A stretch of 5,768 bases of DNA from Planctomycetota bacterium (GTDB lineage: Bacteria; Planctomycetota; Planctomycetia; Pirellulales; Lacipirellulaceae): positions 1 through 5,768 of the forward strand of contig JAJDEE010000137.1 in the NCBI GenBank assembly GCA_029259975.1, given 5' to 3'. The position numbers and the translations under genes are program-made. The notes below the pieces were generated by a model, which ran no database searches, had not been told where the DNA came from, and was given only the letters and a program-made list of their open reading frames with translations. Of this stretch, positions 1 to 4,756 are shown one piece after another (positions within the stretch are counted from its first letter, which is position 1; every line of letters begins with the position of its first letter).

Positions 1-246
1 GGTAAGGACCACATCGCCTGGCGCGAGCAGCTCGATAATTTTGTTGTCCGCCACATCGGCCCCATCCGCGACGGTAATCAAGCGAATCAACTTTGATGAG
101 GGAACCCGAATCGACTGGTTGGCCACCAGAACAAGTTCGACCTGTAACCGCCGGGCCGTCCGATACAGAATTTCCTTAATCGCCGCCGGACAAGCATCGG
201 CGTCGACGTAGATTTGAAGCGGTCGGGTGTTTGGAGTGGTGTTCAT
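1..246 (-). CDS. yaiI: YaiI/YqxD (DUF188) family protein, 3'-truncated by window edge
   Basis: This is the N-terminal 82 codons of a protein whose reading frame stays open to the left edge; the family is usually about 150 residues, so roughly half is visible. Reading the minus strand from the ATG at 246 gives a beta strand followed by the family signature YVDADACP (residues 13-20). Next come IKEILYRTARR (23-33), VLVANQSIRVPSS (39-51) and the acidic VADGADVADNKI (59-70). These match, in order, the conserved blocks of the E. coli YaiI family, which has a PIN/NYN-like acidic-site fold. The biochemical role of the family is not firmly established, so a nuclease-like activity is only inferred from the fold. 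A weak AAGG (complement of 257-260) lies 10 nt upstream of the start. The gene is divergent from the TA-like cassette at 431. Family membership is secure; function is not. Confidence 0.93.
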   Translation of the reverse strand, partial: MNTTPNTRPLQIYVDADACPAAIKEILYRTARRLQVELVLVANQSIRVPSSKLIRLITVADGADVADNKIIELLAPGDVVLT

Positions 247-372
247 TATCTGCTAACCTTGGAATCCGTACCGCGCCTGTGAGAAAGCGTCCGGCTGAGC
301 TTGACTCGTGTGTGAACGCTTCCTTATGGACGCGGTTCGGTAATGGGGGGCTGGCAGTACCGTATTCGCCTA
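247..372. other. Noncoding divergent intergenic region
   Basis: This stretch separates the DUF188 gene start (246, minus) from the promoter of the DUF4258 cassette. An open frame crosses it on the plus strand (231-428), but it resembles no family I recognise, overlaps the DUF188 start and contains the promoter, so I read the region as noncoding. A TTGACT at 301-306 is present but lacks a convincing -10 partner. I found no clear promoter for the minus-strand DUF188 gene here. Confidence 0.6.
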
Positions 373-401
373 TTGAACTTTTGGAGGGCCAAGAGGATAA
401 T
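373..401 (+). promoter_or_regulatory. Predicted sigma-70-like promoter of the DUF4258/zinc-finger cassette
   Basis: A TTGAAC hexamer (373-378; 4 of 6 to TTGACA) and a GATAAT hexamer (396-401; 5 of 6 to TATAAT) are separated by exactly 17 bp. Transcription would start near 408, giving a leader of only about 23 nt before the ATG at 431. The same stretch contains AAGAGG (391-396), 6 nt upstream of an ATG at 403 that opens a six-codon frame ending at 423, so an alternative reading as a translated leader exists. Both cannot be used from this promoter, because the start site lies inside the mini-frame. Confidence 0.5.
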
Positions 402-430
402 TATGGTGCGTTCACCAGAGTAAAATAGGT

Positions 431-733
431 ATGCTAGAAAAAGTTATCGCCTCGGCAACGGAAAAAGTGCTTTACCTGCCTCACGCGGTACAGCAGATGT
501 CCAGGCCTGATAGAATGATAACACCGTCGGAAATAGAAGCGGCAATTTTCAACGGCGAAATCATTGAATTGTATGAGGACGATCCCAGAGGGGAGAGTTG
601 CCTGATGCTGCATTCTGTAGAGGACCGTTTCATCCATGTCGTTTGTGCCCCAAAGCCCGAGTATCTAGCAATTATTACCGCCTACATCCCCAGCCCTGCA
701 CAGTGGGATGTCAGTTTCAAAAAGAGGAAATGA
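431..733 (+). CDS. DUF4258 domain protein, putative toxin of a TA-like pair
   Basis: This is a 100-residue protein that is essentially one DUF4258 domain. The hallmarks appear in order: LPHAVQQM (residues 16-23, with the family's conserved His18), a helix ending IEAAIFNGEIIE (35-46), the YEDDPRGESCLML strand region (48-60), IHVVCA (68-73), and IITAYIPSPAQW (81-92) followed by a basic tail FKKRK. DUF4258 has been grouped with BECR-fold (RelE/MqsR-like) RNase toxins by others; that this copy is a toxin is inferred from the domain and its partner. The ATG at 431 is the only reasonable start, because an in-frame TAA lies at 398-400 and no other start codon lies between. Its Shine-Dalgarno is weak (AGG at 427-429, immediately before the ATG). 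The stop overlaps the next gene's first ATG by 4 bp (ATGA), which implies translational coupling. A sampled 60-bp row is 47% GC, intermediate between the orphan downstream and transketolase. Confidence 0.88.
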   Translation: MLEKVIASATEKVLYLPHAVQQMSRPDRMITPSEIEAAIFNGEIIELYEDDPRGESCLMLHSVEDRFIHVVCAPKPEYLAIITAYIPSPAQWDVSFKKRK

Positions 734-951
734 TGATGGAATGCTTACATTGCAAGGGAAGTATGACCAAATCGGAAGCACCGTACAGTGCCGACCGAAA
801 CGGTTACCATATCTCCTGGGATGCGATCCCCGCCTGGGTTTGCAGCCAGTGTGGCGAGCCTTTTTTTGAAGCCGAAGCCATCAACCACATCCAAGCGGCA
901 CTCCAAAAAATTGACCAGGAGACGGGGACTCTTACGGGTAAGATCGCCTAA
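730..951 (+). CDS. YgiT/MqsA-type zinc-finger protein, putative antitoxin without HTH
   Basis: This is a 73-residue protein with two CxxC knuckles, C5-x2-C8 and C38-x2-C41. They sit in the YgiT-type contexts MECLHCKG and PAWVCSQCGEPFFEAEAI, followed by a short amphipathic helix (residues 47-62) and a small polar tail. The four cysteines should bind one zinc, as in the N-terminal domain of MqsA, which contacts the MqsR toxin. Unlike MqsA (about 131 residues) this protein ends before any helix-turn-helix domain, so it has no visible means of binding its own promoter. Three consecutive ATGs (730, 733, 736) are possible starts. The GAGG at 724-727 is best spaced for 733 or 736, while 730 gives the 4-bp ATGA overlap with the DUF4258 stop. 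It is listed from 730; the true protein may be one or two methionines shorter. Being second in the operon, after the putative toxin, mirrors mqsRA. An antitoxin role is inferred from gene pairing. Confidence 0.87.
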   Translation: MMMECLHCKGSMTKSEAPYSADRNGYHISWDAIPAWVCSQCGEPFFEAEAINHIQAALQKIDQETGTLTGKIA

Positions 952-964
952 ATTTGTTGTCTAG

Positions 965-982
965 AATCCCGGCGCCGGGATT
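965..982. repeat. Perfect 18-bp GC-rich palindrome after the TA-like cassette
   Basis: The sequence AATCCCGGCGCCGGGATT equals its own reverse complement over all 18 bases. It starts 13 bp after the stop codon at 951. As RNA it could fold into a stem of 7 bp closed by a GCGC loop, in either direction, so it may end transcription from the cassette. However, no T-run follows on either strand, so it is not a classic intrinsic terminator. It could instead be a dyad-symmetric protein-binding site. Only one copy is present in the window. Confidence 0.6.
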
Positions 983-1023
983 AGCGCAGTTCCGCCATGG
1001 ACTGGCTCTAAAATGTTATTGGA

Positions 1024-1040
1024 TGAGGCAAGTGAGGCAA
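1024..1040 (+). repeat. Two tandem TGAGGCAA direct repeats upstream of the orphan gene
   Basis: TGAGGCAA occurs at 1024-1031 and again at 1033-1040, one helical turn (9 bp) apart, about 60 bp before the start of the AT-rich gene at 1099. A TAAAAT hexamer at 1009-1014 (5 of 6 to a -10 box) lies just upstream, but no -35 partner at 16-18 bp spacing was found. A nearly symmetric CCCATTATGGG follows at 1053-1063. These could be an operator or chance; no regulator is encoded nearby. Confidence 0.3.
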
Positions 1041-1098
1041 AGCCCACGCCAACCCATTATGGGCACGTCGATCTACAAACCTCAACTGAAGGCAAGCA

Positions 1099-1686
1099 AT
1101 GCCCAATAAAAATCCTAGAACTCCCAATAGAGCGATACTCAAAGATTACCTGAACACGTGGAAGACACTTGAAAATTATACTTTGCAAGAAGAGTCACTG
1201 AACCTGCTTTTTAATGACTTTTGCCCTAGCAACAAAGTAATAGAGCACATCCTATTGAAGGTCAGTGCTCTTAACGATTTCTACAGCACCAATATATTTG
1301 ACACCTATTCGGTTGCAAAGCACATATTACAGTGTAATATCGATCAGGAGCTTAGCTCAGGCAATGGGCAATTGGTTAATGTAATAGCACCAGTAAAAAT
1401 AAAGCATCGAACTATTAACTTCTATTCTTTTGCATCGAAGTATTGCAGCCACCATAAACCTGAGTCGTACCCAATTTACGACTCCTACGTGGTGAAAATG
1501 CTCATGTTTTTTAAGAAAAAAGATAAATATGACACATTCAGGAAAGCGGACCTGAAAGACTACACGCGTTTTATGCAAGCAATAAAAAAGTTTCAGGAAT
1601 ACTATAACCTGAACTCTTTTACGTTAAGGCAAATAGATATTTATTTATGGCTGGCGGGTAAAGAGCATTTTCCTAATCGATACTAA
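1099..1686 (+). CDS. Hypothetical protein, AT-rich orphan, possible HhH/OGG-like fold
   Basis: This is a complete 195-residue frame with a good Shine-Dalgarno (GAAGG at 1088-1092, 6 nt before the ATG). I cannot assign a function. The protein is basic, rich in Lys, Asn and Tyr, and predicted mainly helical, with no signal peptide or membrane segment. Distinctive blocks are a helical region NDFYSTNIFDTYSVAKHI (59-76), a motif at 108-131 (key residues F108, K114, C116, H118, H119, P121, YPIYDS at 124-129 and V131), and a C-terminal helix IDIYLWLAGKEHF (179-191). The order helix pair, Lys, then a 'PIYDS.V' Asp (D128) recalls the catalytic Asp after the helix-hairpin-helix in HhH-GPD/OGG-type base-excision glycosylases. 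The Lys-Asp spacing is shorter than in hOGG1 and no canonical G.G hairpin is seen, so this is a hypothesis only. Sampled rows are 33-37% GC (1141-1200, 1501-1560) against 62-73% in transketolase rows, which suggests horizontal acquisition. Its stop is 22 bp from the convergent transketolase stop. Confidence 0.8.
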   Translation: MPNKNPRTPNRAILKDYLNTWKTLENYTLQEESLNLLFNDFCPSNKVIEHILLKVSALNDFYSTNIFDTYSVAKHILQCNIDQELSSGNGQLVNVIAPVKIKHRTINFYSFASKYCSHHKPESYPIYDSYVVKMLMFFKKKDKYDTFRKADLKDYTRFMQAIKKFQEYYNLNSFTLRQIDIYLWLAGKEHFPNRY

Positions 1687-1708
1687 TAGGAATAGAAATT
1701 CGCTCGCC

Positions 1709-3796
1709 TTACCCCAACACCCGCTTCGCCTCTTCCACCACGTTCTCCACCGTAAACCCGAACTCTTCGTAGAGTTTGGCGAAGGGGGCTGACTTGCCGA
1801 AGCCGGTCATGCCGATGAAGATGCCTTGGGTGCCGAGATAGCGGTCCCAGCCTTGGCGGACGCCGGCTTCGATCGCGACGCGCGCCGGTATTGCGGGCGG
1901 CAGGACTTCGTCGCGGTACGACTGGGGTTGGTCTTCGAACAGCTCGAACGAATGCATGCTGACCACTCGAGCGGGAATGCCATCTGTGGCTAATTTTTCT
2001 TGGGCAGCCAAGGCTAAGGAAACTTCACTGCCCGAGGCGAGTAAGACGATTTTGGCGTCGCCGCCGCTAGCTTCGGAAAGGACGTAACCGCCACGTGCCA
2101 GATTCTCAGCAGAGGCGACTTTGGAGCGGTCGAGCGTGGGGAGGTTTTGCCTAGTGAGAACAAGAGCCGTGGGACGATTGTTTTCGGCGAGCGCAGCGCG
2201 CCAAGCGTGGGCGGCCTCGTTAGCATCTGCCGGGCGAATCACGACGAGTCCGGGGATTGTGCGAGCGGCAGCCAGTTGTTCGACGGGCTGGTGCGTGGGG
2301 CCATCTTCGCCTACGCCGATCGAGTCGTGCGTGAAAACGTAGATCGACGGTAAGCCCATGATCGCGCTCAATCGTATCGACGGACGTAGGTAATCGCTGA
2401 ATACGAAGAACGTTGCGCCGTAGGGGCGGACACCACACAAGGCCATGCCGTTGAGTGCGGCGGCCATGCCATGCTCGCGAATGCCAAAGTGAAAATTGCG
2501 ACCGGCGTAGTCGTCGGTGCCAAAATCACCAGCGCCGTCAAAAGTGAGCAGCGTGTTGGTCGAAGGCGCCAAGTCGGCCGAGCCACCGATCAGCCAAGGA
2601 AGATTTTTGGCCAGCGAGTTCAACGCCTTTCCGGCGGAGGAACGTGTAGCCAGGCCTTTTTCGTCGGCGGGGAACTCGATTAAATCGGAATCCCAGCCAG
2701 CTGGCAACTCTTTTTGTTGCATGAGCTGGAGATCGTTGGCAAGTGCTGGATGCTCTTTTTCGTACTTGGCGAACAGAGTGTCCCACGCTTCGCGGGCGGT
2801 GCCACCGCGCTGGCCCATTGTGTTCGTGAAATGCTCGGGGACTTCTGCCGGGACGCGAAACGACTCGTCTTCAGGCCAGCCGTAGACGGCCTTCGTGAGG
2901 CGGATTTCCTCGGCGCCGAGGGCGGAGCCGTGAATGCCCGAGGTGTTGGCTTTGTTTGGGGCGCCGTAGCCGATGATGCTTTTGACAATGATCAAAGTGG
3001 GGGCATCATTGCAATTCTGGAAGCTGTCGTAGGCGGCGGAGAGAGCTTGGAGATCGTTGGCATCGGTGACAGTAGCAACATTCCAACCGAGGCCCTGGAA
3101 CCGCGTGGCAACGTCTTCGCTAAAGGCAAGGTCGGTGGTGCCTTCGATCGTAATGTTGTTGTCGTCGTAGATCCAACAGAGATTTGAAAGCTTCAAGTGC
3201 CCAGCGAGCGAGGCAGCTTCGTTAGTGATGCCTTCCATCAGGTCGCCATCGCTACATTGGACGTAGGTGTTGTAGTTAAACAGCTCGAAGCCAGGCTTGT
3301 TGTAGCGGGCGGCGAGCCACTTGCCGGCGATCGCCATGCCGACGCCATTGCCACATCCTTGACCGAGCGGTCCGGTGGTGGTTTCAACCCCAGTGGTGTG
3401 GCCATGCTCGGGATGCCCAGGAGTGGCACTGCCCCACTGGCGGAAGTTACGCAAGTCATCGAGCGTTACCGATAGCTCTTCGCCAGTCACGTTTCCAGTG
3501 AAGGGGCCGTCTGCAGCAGCTTTACGGATACTGGCAAGGTGCACCATCGAGTAGATCAGCATCGAGGCGTGACCGCAGGAGAGGACGTAACGATCGCGGT
3601 TGGGCCACAGCGGAGCGGTCGGGTCGTAACGCAACACGTCGGTCCACAATTGATAAGTTACCGGCGCCAGCGCCATCGGTGTGCCAGGGTGTCCGCAACC
3701 GGCGGCTTCGACGCCATCCATCGAGAGGGTGCGGATAGTGTTGATGGCCAGTTGAGCCATGTCTACTTTGGAGGGGTCGTTGCTGGTAGTTGTCAT
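1709..3796 (-). CDS. tkt: Transketolase
   Basis: This is a complete 695-residue cytosolic enzyme (E. coli TktA is 663) that moves two-carbon ketol units between sugar phosphates in the pentose phosphate pathway, using thiamine diphosphate and a divalent metal. From the ATG at 3796 the landmarks are LSMDGVEAAGCGHPGTPM (24-41; His36), GHTTGVETTTGPLGQG (132-147), and the cofactor motif SDGDLMEG (182-189). Asp183 and Asn213 in YDDNNITIEG (210-219) are 30 residues apart, as the metal ligands are in E. coli. Further on are IHG (288-290), the catalytic Glu441 in FGIREHGMAAALNG (437-450), and THDSIGVGEDGPTHQPVE (489-506; His490). The C-terminal domain runs from about 565 and ends GFTVENVVEEAKRVLG. 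The frame is open for 46 further codons upstream, but the -35 and -10 elements at 3856-3885 fall inside them and the family N-terminus fits 3796. No Shine-Dalgarno is visible. The gene stands alone and converges on the AT-rich orphan. Confidence 0.97.
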   Translation of the reverse strand: MTTTSNDPSKVDMAQLAINTIRTLSMDGVEAAGCGHPGTPMALAPVTYQLWTDVLRYDPTAPLWPNRDRYVLSCGHASMLIYSMVHLASIRKAAADGPFTGNVTGEELSVTLDDLRNFRQWGSATPGHPEHGHTTGVETTTGPLGQGCGNGVGMAIAGKWLAARYNKPGFELFNYNTYVQCSDGDLMEGITNEAASLAGHLKLSNLCWIYDDNNITIEGTTDLAFSEDVATRFQGLGWNVATVTDANDLQALSAAYDSFQNCNDAPTLIIVKSIIGYGAPNKANTSGIHGSALGAEEIRLTKAVYGWPEDESFRVPAEVPEHFTNTMGQRGGTAREAWDTLFAKYEKEHPALANDLQLMQQKELPAGWDSDLIEFPADEKGLATRSSAGKALNSLAKNLPWLIGGSADLAPSTNTLLTFDGAGDFGTDDYAGRNFHFGIREHGMAAALNGMALCGVRPYGATFFVFSDYLRPSIRLSAIMGLPSIYVFTHDSIGVGEDGPTHQPVEQLAAARTIPGLVVIRPADANEAAHAWRAALAENNRPTALVLTRQNLPTLDRSKVASAENLARGGYVLSEASGGDAKIVLLASGSEVSLALAAQEKLATDGIPARVVSMHSFELFEDQPQSYRDEVLPPAIPARVAIEAGVRQGWDRYLGTQGIFIGMTGFGKSAPFAKLYEEFGFTVENVVEEAKRVLG

Positions 3797-3855
3797 GCGA
3801 ATATAGGGGCTTTGGAGGTGCAGAGCCAACTTGAAGGCGAAGTGCGAAAACCCGC

Positions 3856-3885
3856 AATATACTTTACTATTTCCTCGCATGTCAA
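3856..3885 (-). promoter_or_regulatory. Predicted sigma-70 promoter of transketolase
   Basis: On the minus strand a perfect TTGACA (complement of 3880-3885) is followed after 18 bp by TATATT (complement of 3856-3861; 5 of 6 to TATAAT). Transcription would begin near 3849, leaving a leader of about 53 nt before the ATG at 3796. This leader contains no purine-rich Shine-Dalgarno; instead it carries CACCTCC (complement of 3815-3821). The promoter sits inside the upstream extension of the transketolase frame and thereby argues against a start at 3934 or 3880. Confidence 0.72.
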
Positions 3886-4127
3886 CGCGGGAAGAATTGA
3901 AACTGTTAGCAGCTTGGACATTGTGGAGACACAAAGAGAGGTTCTACAACAGTGCTATGGAACTATGCCCAGTGCCGATTTTTTCGTCGTTTGGCGAGAG
4001 TGGCGGATGAGAAATTAGTACCGTTAACTTGAAGTGTGTCTTGTCTGCAATTTGTTCAGTTCTCGACTTTGCAATTGCGCCGGATTTCCAGATTAAAAGC
4101 TTGCCGACAAAGCACGCAACACCGATA
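3886..4127. other. Noncoding region between divergent transketolase and membrane-protein genes
   Basis: This holds no recognisable gene. Short frames cross it on both strands, but they start at TTG or inside neighbouring genes and show no family features. For the rightward gene a weak promoter candidate is TTGCAA (4069-4074) with GATTAA (4091-4096) at 16 bp spacing, which matches the -10 consensus in only 3 of 6 positions. No terminator, riboswitch or repeat array was seen. Confidence 0.5.
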
Positions 4128-4694
4128 ATGCCTAGCATGTCCTCGACTCCGCCACGCGAGCCTCATCTGCTGCGATTCGGCTTACGTCAGATGCTGCTGT
4201 TTGTCACGCTGATTTGTGTGCTGCTCGCGCTGTTGGTGCTGACCAAGGGGCCTTGGCCGCTGGCGATCGGGGCATCTGCCGTATTGGTTGCAGCCCACGT
4301 CTTTGGCACACTCATTGGCAACCGCCTTCGCGATACGGCGCAAGATGTCGTCGAGTGGCGAGCGGCGAATCCCACGATCGAGGACGACTTGCCCGAAGTA
4401 AACGTAAAACACACCAACACTGCAACGCCTGTCCTGCCACCGGCAACGCCACTAGCAGACCACGGCCGCGTCAGCAATTGGTTGCGCTGGTTTCTTGCTG
4501 CTGGCGCAATCTTGGGCACCTTCATTGGTGGCACAATTCTTGAGTTATCCCTCGGACAACGTATCGGGTGGGCAGGTTGGGTGGTCGGAGTTATCTCTTG
4601 CGGAGTCCTCGGCATCTGGGCAGTGTTTTTGGCAAACAGTTTTTGGTCGATCATCCGCCAAGCTTGGCGGCATTCTCATGAAAAGGAATCATGA
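4128..4694 (+). CDS. Hypothetical four-helix membrane protein, planctomycete type
   Basis: This is a 188-residue integral membrane protein of unknown function. After a short Pro/Ser-rich cytoplasmic N-terminus comes RFGLRQMLLFVTL (16-28) leading into the first hydrophobic helix (about 21-38), a pattern frequent at the N-termini of planctomycete membrane proteins. A second helix follows at about 43-63. A polar, acidic, Thr/Pro-rich linker (about 68-116, including EDDLPE and TPVLPPATP) separates it from a second hairpin of two Gly-rich helices (about 119-138 and 147-169). The tail is basic with several His. This 2+2 topology with a hydrophilic linker suggests a small membrane adaptor or stress protein, but nothing identifies a substrate. 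ATGs at 4128 and 4137 are both possible; neither has a clear Shine-Dalgarno. A longer frame back to a TTG at 4029 is open but adds 33 residues unlike the family pattern, so I reject it. The gene converges on the CcsA gene. Confidence 0.75.
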   Translation: MPSMSSTPPREPHLLRFGLRQMLLFVTLICVLLALLVLTKGPWPLAIGASAVLVAAHVFGTLIGNRLRDTAQDVVEWRAANPTIEDDLPEVNVKHTNTATPVLPPATPLADHGRVSNWLRWFLAAGAILGTFIGGTILELSLGQRIGWAGWVVGVISCGVLGIWAVFLANSFWSIIRQAWRHSHEKES

Positions 4695-4732
4695 ATTTAC
4701 GAAAAGGTAACCAGCCCTTTCCCTTCGACCGA

Positions 4733-4747
4733 CAGAATAATGTTCTG
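4733..4747. other. Weak hairpin between convergent genes
   Basis: CAGAA (4733-4737) and TTCTG (4743-4747) can pair around a 5-nt loop in the 62-bp gap between the membrane-protein stop (4694) and the CcsA stop (4757). The stem is short and no T-run follows on either strand, so termination here is only a possibility. Confidence 0.2.
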
Positions 4748-4756
4748 CTCATCTTG

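Noticed and set aside
301..329. TTGACT promoter candidate at 301-306
   Set aside because: The -10 position at 17 bp spacing reads TTATGG, too far from consensus; the 373-401 promoter is better.
231..428. 65-codon plus-strand frame upstream of the DUF4258 gene
   Set aside because: It overlaps the DUF188 start, matches no family, contains the predicted promoter of the next gene and has no ribosome site.
598..729. N-terminal extension of the zinc-finger gene to a start at 598
   Set aside because: The extra 44 residues overlap the DUF4258 gene out of frame and show no YgiT features. The ATG triplet at 730-738 has a ribosome site and fits the family N-terminus.
2517..3187. Long plus-strand frames inside transketolase (2517-2885, 2714-3187)
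   Set aside because: They are antisense shadows of a high-GC gene, with no domain features and composition expected of reversed coding sequence.
3539..4018. 159-codon plus-strand frame covering the transketolase 5' end and promoter
   Set aside because: Most of it is antisense to transketolase coding sequence and the rest crosses the promoter; no recognisable motifs.
4029..4127. Upstream extension of the membrane protein to a TTG at 4029
   Set aside because: TTG start without a ribosome site. The added 33 residues do not fit the usual N-terminus, whereas ATGs exist at 4128 and 4137 just before the RFGLRQ motif.
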